From Rhineura floridana (Eukaryota > Chordata > Lepidosauria > Squamata > Rhineuridae): 64,000 nucleotides of DNA. Where the stretch lies: positions 221,797,943 through 221,861,942 of the forward strand of contig NC_084482.1 of assembly GCF_030035675.1 (NCBI RefSeq), in the 5' to 3' direction. Made by a program: the position numbers and the translations under genes. The notes beneath the pieces were generated by a model. That model was not told where the DNA came from. It was given only the letters and a program-made list of their open reading frames with translations, and made no database searches. Each line of letters begins with the position of its first letter. The stretch's first letter is position 1. Below are positions 37,168 through 48,079 of the stretch, piece after piece.

Positions 37168-38558
37168 TTCTTATGTATAACTATTCTTATGTATAACGTT
37201 ATTTTTATTTTGCTTTGATATTTTTTGTATTGACTATTCTAACATCTTTCATAAAGAAAAATGAATTTGCTAGTTTTCTGCTGATGAATTTTAAATACAT
37301 TTTCCAAACTGATTTCACTCCGCAGTCGCATCTGTCTCAGTCCTATTTCCTAGCAGGCAAATGATGGACCTCATTTTCATCTGGTGCTCACAGAGAAAAG
37401 GAGTGAGAATTGGGTTTTGTCAGCGGTCACGTAGACAAATGGGTTCTCCAGGCAATAGAAAGGCAAAGGCAGCAAAGCTGCAGAAAGAATGCTTAAGCTG
37501 TTGTAGGAGGCAGTTTGTTAGGATTGATAGTTCGGGCCAGATATATGAATGGTCTGGTAACTTCAAACTAATCCATGTCGTGTAACTAATCCATGTTGTG
37601 AGATTGTTAATGATGCTTCCCTGTAGTTTCTCTCTGGGAAGCAGTATGCCTCTGAATGCCATTTTCTGGGAATCACAAGTGTGAAGATTACTGACTGGGA
37701 GGTCAGTTGCACAACTGCTGAACTTGGGGACCAGGTTGCTTGAAGCACTTCCTGTTCCTCTCCCTTCCTGCCTCTTCCTTGGGATCTAGCCAGTAAAAGT
37801 GATTAGACTGGTGAGCTGGTGTGAAAGGTTGATGTACAAAAAGGCCTTCTGAGTGGAAAAAGAAAACCTTTCTTGTCCTTTTCTCAAAAGCTTTTTTAAA
37901 ATGTTTGTCTCCCTCAAAAGCCTTTAATAGGGAGCAAAAATAAGGGTACCCCTCTAGGATGCACACCTTAATGTGGTGAGGGTGTCTGAGAGTGTTGAAG
38001 AAGCTGAGAGCAATGCCGTCAAGAGGCTAGACTCCTAACAAGGTCTTCCACGGTGGAATGGTCAAAGTTGAGACACCAGACTAAGATGCATCCAAACTCA
38101 CAGGAAGGCAATGGTAAACCACCTCTGAATAGTTCTTACCACGCAAACCCTATGAACAGAGTATCCAAAATGCAACACAAGACAGTGCTGGAAGATGAGA
38201 CCCCAGGTCAGAAGGCACTCACCGAGCTACTGGGGAAGAACAAAGGACAAGTATGAGTAGCGCTGTGACTAATGACGCAGCTGGGTCAAAGCCGAAAGGA
38301 AGCCCAGAGGCTGATGCGCACAGATGCGAAAGGAGAGTCCAAAGTTGTACAACGCACACAATAGGAACATAGAATGTGAGAAGCATGAACCAGGGAAAGT
38401 TAGAAATTATCAAGCAAGAAATGGAACGTATCAACATTCCAATGCTTGACGTGAGTGAACTAAAATGGACGGGAATGGGACATATTCACTCAGGCAACTA
38501 CAAAATATTTTATGCCAGAAATGAGAAATTAAGAAGAAATGGAGTTGCTTTAATAGTG

Positions 38559-41500
38559 TGTGTATGTGTATCCAAACCTTATTGCCTAGCCATAAGCCTT
38601 TGCAGTGTACAATTTTAAAACGGAAGAGATAGCCAACATTAAAAAAATTTAAAACAAGTAGAACGACCGTATATCACTAAATAAAAAACGTATATCGCTA
38701 AATCATGTACATCAGATATAATAGGGAATAGATGGCCATGGTCCCCCTTAGGATTTATTTAGCACTTCTGCAACGTATTTCCCCCATAGCTTTTGTGCCG
38801 CAAGGGCAAATAGGGCCACCCTATGCGTGACAAACAAACTATTGAGAAATTTGGATCTGGGATGGGAGTATAATGGACACTCTAGCAGATAATGAAATAG
38901 GTCTTCAATCACATCTGCCCCACAAATACATACACGCTGATCCCTGGAGACCTGGCTATATCAGCCTGATAGGACCGCAGATGGCATTGTTTGGAATCTT
39001 AAGGCAGTAAATGCATGTCTAAGATTTAAAGGAATGGAATAGGCCAAATAATTTGCCCTCTGATGATCCGTTTCTATTGCTCCATACCACCTTGAGAATT
39101 TAGAGTTGCTAATAGCCAGGCAATCAGTCCAGTTGCTATGTTGAAAAATTGCTTCCTTCAACTTAGCTCGGTCTGCATCGATTGTGTTCAGAGTTGTTAT
39201 ATGGTACAGATGGTATAAACTCGATATTCTGGCACTCCAGCAGTTGTCCCTTACAGTCATGTCATGACATAATTTGGTTGGGGCATTTTTTATAGATTCC
39301 CAAAAATTTAACAGGGCATAATGAACACGAGCGCTGAGTTGAGGGAGGCCAAGCTCTGCTCGAAGAAATGCCGCCGGAGTACCCAGGGGAAGGCGCAGAA
39401 GTTTTCTTATGACCCTATTTTGGATTGCCTCAAGACTGGGCATAATGGAGGATTCCCAACCCCAAACCGGTGCCCCATATAGAGTCTGTGCAAGAACCTT
39501 GCTTGTGAAGATTTTCAAAGCGGGGAGGACAAGGTTGCCTCCTGCTGTTCTATAGAAACTCAGGATAACACCACATGATCTTAGGGCTGTAAGTTTGATT
39601 TGATTTATATGTTTTTTCCAGGAGAGATTGTCCTGGAAATAGACGCCCAAGTACTTAAAGGCACGGCATTGCTCAATTGGATGGCCATCTAAGAACCAAG
39701 AGAGATTCCGGGGCCTCTTGCCGAAGACCATGATTTTAGTTTTAGAATAGTTAATCATGAGATTTTCTTTTGCGCAGAATGCACTGCATTTCTTAAGCAG
39801 TCTCCTCAGACCAATTTGTGTGATGGATAATAGTATCATGTCATCAGCATATAAAAGTATCGACACTTTCCTATTTCCAAGGGCAGGGGGAAAGAATTCA
39901 GGGCCCATCAGTTCAGAAGTTATTTCATTAAGGTAGAAATTAAAGAGAAAAGGGGCCAATAAACAGCCCTGCTTTACTCCCTTATTGATGGCTATAGGTT
40001 CTGTGAGAGAGCCTGTAGAGCCCACCCTAACTCTAGCAGTGTTGTCGGAATAAAGTTCTCTAATGAGGAAAAGAAGGCGCTTATCTATATTAGTTTTAGC
40101 TAATTTAGCCCACAGCCTTGCTCTATCTATAGAGTCAAATGCCGCCGCCAAGTCCACAAAGGCGGCATATAGGTGTTTCGTAGGGCCCAGTATACTTTTC
40201 TTTGCAATGTGATATAACGTTAGACAATGATCTGTAGTGCTCTGGCCTTTACGAAAACCAGCTTGTACCGGGGAAGTAACCTGGTTAGTGGTTTCCCATT
40301 CTTCAACTTTGGATAACACATATTTAGAGTATAATTTAACCCCTGTATCAAGAAGGCTGATAGGGCGATAGTTGTTAGGTTCATGCTTCTCCCCTTTCTT
40401 GTAGATGGGGATAACAATGTTTTGCTTCCATCCCTCCGGGAGGATGCCAGTATTATTAATTTGTGTAAATAATTTGGCTACTGTGGGCGACCACCAATCC
40501 GAGAAATTTTTGAAAAGTTCAGGGGGGAGCATATCCTCACCGGGGGCTTTCCCCGATTTCAGAGTAGACATGAGTGTTTTTATTTGCGAAGCCAGGACTG
40601 GAGGCCAGTCTGGGAGGGGGAGGTCCAAATGATAAGAGGCCTCAAGGGGTCCAGTGGGGGCAGAGTATAACTTGCTGAAGTGTGCATGCCAGACTTCAGC
40701 AGGAATCTGCCAAGGGTTTAGGGGGCTTGATGTACGCATCCCTTTGGCCACCAGTTCCCAGAACGAGCATTCATCTTTTTTGCCCACGGCTTGATCTAAT
40801 AGTTCCCATTGGGTTCTGGCATATATGTCTTTTTTGCATTTTAATAATGCCTTATATGAAGCGTACAAATAAACTAGGTGTGAGCGCTCAAAATTTTCTG
40901 GGTGTCTCGTTGCATGGTGGGCATAATTGGTTAGGTGGCGTTTTGCTAATTTGCAGTTCGATGGCCTTAATGCCGGCAGTTGTTTGTTTGAAGTCAGCAA
41001 GGGTCTCAGTAGGGACACGATTGATTGGTATGGCTTCGAAACGTCTGATTTGGATGATGGTATTATTTGTCTGATTAAAGCCGGGAGATTACTATGCAGA
41101 AATTCCGAGACAGAGGAGCACAGGGTCATAGACCATCGAACTCTCCGTTCAGAGATTTGAATGCCTTCCAGATTTAATTGTGGAAAGGGGGGGATTGAAT
41201 ATAATAACCTCATTTCCATTGATAGGGGGAAATGGTCACTTTCCACTCTAACAGTAATACCCATTTCTTTTTACGAGCCTTTTATGAGCTTTTTATGAGC
41301 CTGCGGGACCGTCTAGGGGATGAGGTCTTCTTCTGCAGTGCCTATTAAATTGTTAATTGAAGAAAGTGGTATCAGGCAAAGCAGCCCTACTCTAAACAGT
41401 GAATGAGTCGCTGGGCCAGCGCCATATCTTCTGACAACACGTTACTCCCATTTCCCCTTACCGTTGGCTTATATCTTGCAAAGTTTATATCTCATAGGAC

Positions 41501-42823
41501 TCGTTAAAGCCGATTGACTCTAATTTCACCATGTTATGCCGGTTACCATAATTTAACCCAAGTAGGGTTTATATTGACTAAATCCACCTGGCATGCCCAA
41601 GCCTGTAAGAGATTAATCCTCAGGCACTGGCAAGCTAGGTAGAACCTCCTTTACATCCTGGCAAACACAATACGGCACTGCATTAATGCCACCTTTTGAG
41701 AGCCTCCCCGCCAAGGCGATGCGGATCGAGACGACATGAGAGGCTGGGAGAATCGGCTCTAACCCCCTCCCCTCTCCAAAACCGGAAAAATCTACCTAAG
41801 CCCTTTGAGGGGCAATTAAAAGTCACACACTTTTTTACTATGCATGAAGTGTTCCGAGGGGCTCTCTACTCCCATCCAACCTATACCCGCTGAATGCTCT
41901 TTTTGCTACAAGGACAACATTCAGTGGAATACAAGTGAATCCCAGGCTGTAAGTCTAGCTGATGAGATTGAGCAGGAGGAGAAGCAAGAGCTTAAAGAGC
42001 CAGGATGCCTAGCAGCAGGAACCCAAGAGACTGAAGCGCCACAGGACTTTCAAACTACCCCTAAAGTGCGTCCAGGAGATATTCTACCTAATCCTGTAGC
42101 ATTTTGATCTTCTTCACCTGAACAAAAGAAGTCACCAATGATGAATCCCCGCCCTGAAAAGGATGTGGGCATGTGTAGCTCATCTAGTACTCCCTCTGTG
42201 CCCCATGGCTTAACAGATCATGTCGATCTTTCTGGGCTGGGGTCTTCTCTTTTGGGCTGGCTATTCATGTTGGTGTCAGAGATGGAAAAAGTAAAAGACT
42301 TCCTAACAGAAAGCAACTAACTATTGACAACCCTGGTTAAGTTATATCAAAAACCTGTTGTTCACTTAACACCAGATAGGCCGTCTCTGTCTCCGAAACC
42401 TATTACATCACCTCTTCCCACCGTGAGCAAGCTCACCGCATCGAACACAAGGCCTTGCCGGACCAAAAAAAAAAAAAAGATCCAATCCACCAAAGTAAAG
42501 AAGAGTAAAAACCTCAAAAGTCAAAAACTAGCTCGAGGCAGTAAAATGAATTTTTTAAAATTATTCAATTTATTGGAGAAGGGCCCAACTGTGATGAAAG
42601 AGAAAGAGACCCCCCTCTTCCCAAACCCTCTAACACGAGTGGGGTGGCAATACAAAAGGGGACTTGTTTTAATCTCGGCCCCCCTACTCTTCCTCACACC
42701 CTAGCTTCTGCCACATCCCCAGAAACTCAGGACTGGCATGATCCTCATCAAGATCTGTGGCAGGGATTTTTAATGAAAGAGTATGGGGAAAAGACACAGA
42801 AGCAACCCCCCAGTGTGCCAAGA
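38559..42823 (-). mobile_element. Ingi/Vingi-like LINE with inverted 5' part, inserted in BovB
   Basis: The minus-strand frame 41,264-38,961 (767 codons) runs from the end of an AP endonuclease (ESDHFPLSMEM) through reverse transcriptase (NNYRPISLLDTGVK, FVDLAAAFDSIDR, GVKQGCLLAPFLFNFY, LLYADDMILLS) to the thumb region. After a frame change it continues to a CxCG...H...C motif (VCICGADVIEDLFHYLLEC) near 38,900. From about 41,280 to 42,823 the element continues on the plus strand with an ORF1-like, Pro/Lys-rich frame (41,844-42,704) broken by in-frame stops. The 13-bp direct repeat TGCTTTAATAGTG (38,546-38,558 and 42,824-42,836) encloses both parts. Clade assignment is tentative. Confidence 0.85.
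41844..42704 (+). pseudogene. ORF1-like remnant of the Ingi/Vingi-like LINE (inverted segment)
   Basis: Three consecutive open stretches in a single frame (41,844-42,107; 42,108-42,320; 42,321-42,704) are separated only by stop codons. The protein has an early Cys pair (CSFC), an acidic Glu-rich stretch and later a Lys-rich tract (KKKKKIQSTKVKKSK), a composition common in LINE ORF1 nucleic-acid-binding proteins. No known domain is recognised. Its attribution to the LINE rests on the shared target duplication. Confidence 0.5.
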
Positions 42824-44880
42824 TGCTTTAATAGTGAGAAGTAATGTAGCAAAAGGAATTAGGAGCTATAAAGCAAGGTCTGAGCAAGTTATATCAATGA
42901 AACAGGGAACCTATTAACATAACCAAGTTCACGCTCCAACAGCAAACGCAGAAGAAGAGGAACTGGAAATATTTTATGCAGAAGTACAGGAGGAAATAGA
43001 TCACACACCAAAACAAGATGTTCTGATAATCATGGGGGACTAGAATGCAAAAGCAGGGAACAGAGAAGAACTAGGAATTGTGGGGAAATGGGGCTTAGGA
43101 GATAGAAATGAAGCAGGAGAAAGACTTACTGAATTCTGTGAAGCCAATAATTTATTTCTTGCAAACATGTTTTTTGAGCAATCGGAAAGACGACTGTACA
43201 CATGGACATAACCAGATGGTCAATATAGGAATCAAATTGATTATATAATTGGTAGCAGAAGATGGAGAAGTTCCATACTTTCTGCGAAAACAAGATCAGG
43301 AGCAGACTGTGGTACAGATCATGAAATGGTTGTATTGAAAATCAGTAATGTTAAAGAACAACGAAGCAGTCATCATGCCAAAATTCAATGTAAATAACAT
43401 CCCTGAAGAATATAAAGATCAAATAAGGAACAGATTTGAGGCTTTAAACTTAATTGATAGAAAACCAGAAGAACTATGGAGTGAAGTCAGAGACAGTATC
43501 AGGGAAGAATGCAAAAAGACAATACCTCTAGTTAAAAAGAGAGAAAGACCTCAATGGATGACTGACAAATTTCTTAAAATGGTTAAAGAGAGAAGGAAAG
43601 CAAAAGGAGATAGAAACAAGGTCAGAACCCTAAATGCAACAATACAGCGACTAGTACGTAGGGACAAAGAGAACTATTACAATAGTGATTGTATAGAAAT
43701 AGAAGAGGACAACAAAAAGGGAAGAACAAGAGCCCTATTCCAAAAGATTAAATTAAAGGAAAATTTAAACAAACAATCAACAGGGGAACACACTAACAGA
43801 GATAAGATAAAAGAAAGATGGAAGCAATCTCCTGAAGAACTCTATAAAAGAGATACAAGGATGACAGATTTATTCATGGAGGAACTGTATGTCAGGAACA
43901 GATGACATATCAGTAGAGTTGCCACAAGCTACTGAGAGTGAATCTGTCCACGTTTTTACACAAATGTGTTGCAAATATGGAAAACAAAACAATGGCCCAC
44001 AGACTGGAAGCGTTCAATATACATCACAATTCCAAAGAAAGAGAATCCCAGGGAATGCAGTAATTATCAAACTATTGCCTTAATATCCCATGCAAGTAAA
44101 GTAATGCTCAAGATTCTACAACAAAGGCTCTTACCATATATGGAGAGAGAAATGCCAGATGTCCAAGCTGGATTTAGAAAAGGAAGAGGTACCAGATATA
44201 TCGCATACGTTGGATAATGGAATGGATCAAGGAATTTCAGAAGAGAATCACCCTGTGCTTTATAGGTTACAACAAAGCTGTTCACTGTGTATGTCATCAA
44301 AAACTATGGAATGCTTTAAAAGAAATGGGGGTGCCACAGCATGTGACTGTCCTGATGCACAGCATAAACTGGACAATAGCTACTGTAAGGATAGAATATG
44401 GAGAAACTGATTGGTTCCCAATTGGAAAGGGTGTGAGACAGGGTGTACTTTATCACCCTATTTGTTTAATCTATATGCAGAACATATCATACTGAAAGCA
44501 GGGTTGGACCAAGATGAAGGAGGTGTGAAAACTGGAGGGAGAAATATCAATAATTTAAGGTATGCAGATGATACCGTATTACTAGCAGAAACCAGTAATG
44601 ATTTGAAACAAATGCTGCTGAAAGTTGAAAAGGAAAGCACAAAAGCAGGACTACAGCTGAATGTCAAGAAGACTAAAGTAATGACAATAGAAGATTTTTG
44701 TAACTGTAAAGTTGACAATGAGGACATTGAACTTGTCAAGGATTATCAATATCTCAGCACAGTCATTAACCAAAATGGAGACAATAGTCAAGAAATCAGA
44801 AGAAGACTAGGACTGGGGAGGGCAGCTGTGAGGGAACTAGAAAAGGTCCTCAAATGCAAAGTGAGAAAAGTAAACAAGTG

Positions 44881-45450
44881 AATGGTGATCCAAATGTTTT
44901 TCATTCTCACGTTATGAAGCTAGCTGCCAGATGATGTATCACCTTCCCTATGCATGAAGTGTAGACTGAAAAAATAGCACCCAAGCCACCATTCAATACG
45001 TGTACGTGTTCTTTCCAACATGAATCTACAGGTCTCAAAAAGTAATGTGTGACAAGGTCCTCAAACACCTTATCACATGCCTCAAACATGGTCTTTTGTT
45101 CTACCAGCATGCCTTCACACCATCACTTTGCCAAAACATAAGGATAGGTAAATTGCTTTTAGGGAGGTTCACAATTACGATTTCCTGTTTATTTAATCTA
45201 AAAATATTTAAAATACATAAAAACAGCCAGGGGAAGACATTGGAGAAATATAAAATAAATACAAATAAAAAAGGGGGGGGGGAGGTGAAGAGGCCTTAAA
45301 TGTGCTACTCACCATCTCTCAGCCTATCCTCCCCTCAGGATGAAAACAATGGAGAACCATGACCACCCCCAGGAAGAAGGGCACACTTAAAATGTAGAGG
45401 AAACAATCAGCTACAACCATAGTGTGAAATCAAATACTTATTGGGACACA
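44881..45450. other. Non-genic stretch, nothing recognised
   Basis: AT-rich sequence with a G run at about 45,272-45,281. There are only short open frames of low coding quality. No repeat family was identified. Confidence 0.5.
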
Positions 45451-46057
45451 GGATGAAGAAGTATTTATATAAACATGACTCTCAAATATGTTTATGAATT
45501 ACATAATCTGTAAATATATTTATAGTGCAATCCGATGTTTGTTTACTCAGAAGCAAGTCCCACTGTATTCAATGGGGCTTACTCAAACTGGGAAGTGTGC
45601 AGAGAACTACAGCCTCAAGTGATAAAGAACTTGTTCTTTCAACTTGTTCTTTTAAGTTGAGACTTTATCCTAGTCTGAGTCTGTGTTGGAATTGCTTTTT
45701 AATATGTTTTTAAGCCTTTTCTTTTTTTTTAAAAAAAGATTTTTTTTAAAGCTTTTAAAAAATATTTTCAAAGATGTTTTAATATATTTTAAAGTCTGTT
45801 TTTTATGATGTTTTAAAGTGTTTTTAGTGCTTTTGTTTGCCGCCCTGGGGTCCTACTGCGAGGAAGGGCAGGATATAAATCAAATAATAAATAAATAAAC
45901 TTCATTCACCCAACCCAAAATTCAGAATCATGCCTTTTTAGGCTGTTTTCCAACTGTTTATTCTTGCTTTATGGTTATTGGATTTTAAAGGGATTTATTT
46001 CTTATTGTGAGTTGCCTTGGTTTCCCAACCCTACCTCACAGGGTTGTTGGAAAGACT

Positions 46058-46116
<59 letters not shown>

Positions 46117-46649
46117 CTCTTTCTGTCTCCCTCCAGTCCTATTTTAAAGCAACTAGGCAGGTAGTACAGTTTTTATTCTGTAAGAAACTAATACTGATTT
46201 TTCTAAAACGAATACTGATTTTTCTGCAATGGCCAACTGGTTTGACAATAAACTATTATATGGGCTGTATGTATTTATACATCTGCAGTGTGTGTGTGTG
46301 TGTGTGTGCGTGTATTGAGTCTTTCCAACAACCCTGTGAGGTAGGGTTGGAAACCAAGGCAGCTCACAACAAGAAATAAAGCCATTTAAAATCCAATAAC
46401 CATAAAAACAAGTATAAACAGTTGCAAAACAGCGTAAAGTGGCATGATTTGGAATTCTGGGTTGTGTGAATGAAGTTGCTTATCACTTGAGGTTGCATGT
46501 CTGTCCCTGTTTGAGTACGCACCACTGAATACACTGGGACTTGCTTCTGAATAAATAAACCTAGGATTGCACTATAAATATCTTTACAGTTTGTGTAAAT
46601 AATAAATATATTTGATAGTCATGCTTATATAAATATTTCATCATTTATC
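45451..46649. repeat. Large imperfect palindrome (fold-back element)
   Basis: The left arm (45,451-45,632 and 45,898-46,113) is the reverse complement of the right arm (46,288-46,649). Matching landmarks are ATTTATAGTGCAATCC / GGATTGCACTATAAAT, AGAAGCAAGTCCCA / TGGGACTTGCTTCT, GGTTATTGGATTTTAAA / TTTAAAATCCAATAACC and CCCTACCTCACAGGGTTGTTGGAAAGACT / AGTCTTTCCAACAACCCTGTGAGGTAGGG. The inner edges are (CA)n at 46,058-46,113 and (TG)n at 46,288-46,309, leaving a loop of about 175 bp. The arms are interrupted only by the small insertion in the left arm. It could be a fold-back DNA transposon or an inverted duplication. Confidence 0.8.
45633..45897 (+). mobile_element. LINE/SINE 3' tail inserted into the palindrome's left arm
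   Basis: The 265-bp block, ending GCCGCCCTGGGGTCCTACTGCG, AGGAAGGGCAGGATATAAAT and AAATAATAAATAAATAA, is absent from the right arm. AACTT is repeated at both edges (45,628-45,632 and 45,898-45,902). It is an L2-type 3' end that landed after the palindrome formed. Confidence 0.7.
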
Positions 46650-46654
46650 ATATT

Positions 46655-47510
46655 TTTGGTTTTTGGTTAGGAATCCTGACTGGTTGTGAGATGCTTAGTT
46701 TTCTGCCTTACTCATAGGAATCTTGTTGTGGTTGGTATGGTATTGCATTTAAGAAATCATGGTACGAAATGGCCTGAATCAGTATAAGGCAGATTCCTTG
46801 GTTCCTAAAAGTGGGAAGAGACTCAAGGGCCACAGTGACTCCAACATTTATTTATTTTTATTTACAACATTTATATACCGCTTTAATGTAAAAAAAATCT
46901 CAAAGCGGTTTACAGAAAGAATTAAAACAATAAAATTATTGGCAAAACTGTTAAGGACAGATACTTAAAAACATTCAAAATAATAAAATGAGCAATGAGT
47001 TAAAAACAGATTTAAAAACACAATAGCTTCTACATGCCTGGAGAGGCTTGCCTCAAGAAAACTGATTTTAGCAGGTGCTGAAAAGAGGCGTCTACCTAAT
47101 TTCAATAGGCAAGGAGTTCCAAAGTGTAGGTGCTGCCACTTTACAGGACTGATTTCTTACAAGAGCAGAACAAGTACTATGTGGCACCCATAACATGGAA
47201 AGCACAGCTTGAACTTGGCCTGGTAGCAAATCAGCAACCAATGCAGATTTCAGAGCAGAGGTATTATGTGCTGATAGGATCTCACTCATGTCAGCAATTG
47301 TGCTGCAGCATTCTGCATTAACTGCAGTCCCCAGGTCAGGTTGTGCTGCATGGGGATTTCTGTGATCTTGGCTGACTGGCTGCTAGGATTTTTTTAGTTT
47401 GGGTTTTTGCTTATGAATCCTGACTGGTTGTGGGATGCTGAGTTTTCTGCCTTACTCATAGGAATCTTGTTGTGGTTGGTATGGTATTACATTTAGGAAA
47501 GTGATACTGC
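46655..47510. repeat. Direct repeats flanking an L2-like LINE end
   Basis: A segment with GAATCCTGACTGGTTGTG, TTTTCTGCCTTACTCATAGGAATC and TTGTTGTGGTTGGTATGGTATT occurs at about 46,665-46,750 and again at about 47,415-47,495. Between them is a SINE tail (CTGAATCAGTATAAGGCAG) and a minus-strand L2-like 3' end at about 46,838-47,340 (tail TTTATTTATTTTTATTT; complement of APTLWNSLP). The repeated segment is unclassified. Confidence 0.6.
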
Positions 47511-48079
47511 CTTTTGTGTTGTTTTTTCCTATTTGCATTTCACTTATCTTTAACCTCACTCCGTTACAGCCATAGAAGCAACAGCAGCAGATGCAAGGTA
47601 ATTAACTCCCATTAGTGATAAGAGCAAGAATTTATAATTATTATTTTAATTAAAACAAGAGGCTTATGAGTACTTTGAAGAGGACCAGATATTTATTTTC
47701 TTTCTGAGCCCAGGACTAGGTCTTTCATGATGCACGGTGGTGGTGGGGGGAGCAGGAGAGTAGTCGATAAGACAGACATCCTGGCATTGGTAATCTAATT
47801 AGCAAGGTATGTGTGGGGTTGTTGCACACTTCCAGGCCCAGTTTCATTTTGAGTATGGAGGTGGAACCTGTGTAGACGTGGTTGATCAAAGGGAGAAGAA
47901 ATTTTGAGTTAAGCAAAGCTCTGCTTTTATAAAATCTTACAGATACTTTGAATGTCTGAGTGCCTGCACCAGTAGAATACTGCAGGAACTTGTAAAACTT
48001 GCTGCAACAGTATTTACAACTGAGCATGTGATATGAAAGACTCCTTTTCCTAACATTTCTCCTCATATCCACAGGACTG
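47511..48079. other. Non-genic stretch, nothing recognised
   Basis: Short open frames only. No repeat family is apparent apart from A/T runs. Confidence 0.4.

Larger units (their letters stand above)
22655..37932 (+). repeat. Duplicon copy B (tandem segmental duplication)
   Basis: The unit starts ...CAACTGCCCTGCACC, matching the first bases of the window, and ends near 37,932 just before a BovB LINE. It is collinear with copy A and contains KRAB zinc-finger gene B. Private insertions are an L2-like end at 29,371, an LTR-like element at 30,324 and another L2-like end at 36,629. Losses relative to A include about 0.2 kb near 24,629 and the segment equivalent to 12,290-16,430 of A (excluding the later L2) near 33,830. 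Confidence 0.9.
37940..44880 (+). mobile_element. RTE/BovB LINE, split in two by another LINE
   Basis: The 5' part (about 37,940-38,558) holds a BovB-like 5' UTR and the endonuclease start (WNVRSMNQGKLEI, ELKWTGMG, RRNGVALIV). The 3' part (42,824-44,880) resumes the same protein: NVAKGIRSY, QVHAPTANAEEEE, then GD, RRLYTW, DYIIGSRRWRSSI, CGTDHEM, then the connector and reverse transcriptase (ECSNYQTIALISHASK, DVQAGFRKGRGTR, NNLRYADDTVLLAE). Several frameshifts and stops break it. The 3' end after KCKVRKVNK is missing, unusual for BovB, so it was lost by deletion. The gap is the element at 38,559-42,823. Confidence 0.9.

Noticed and set aside
46058-46113. The (CA)n tract as a stand-alone microsatellite finding
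   Set aside because: It is part of the palindrome, where it is paired with the (TG)n tract at 46,288, and is reported there.
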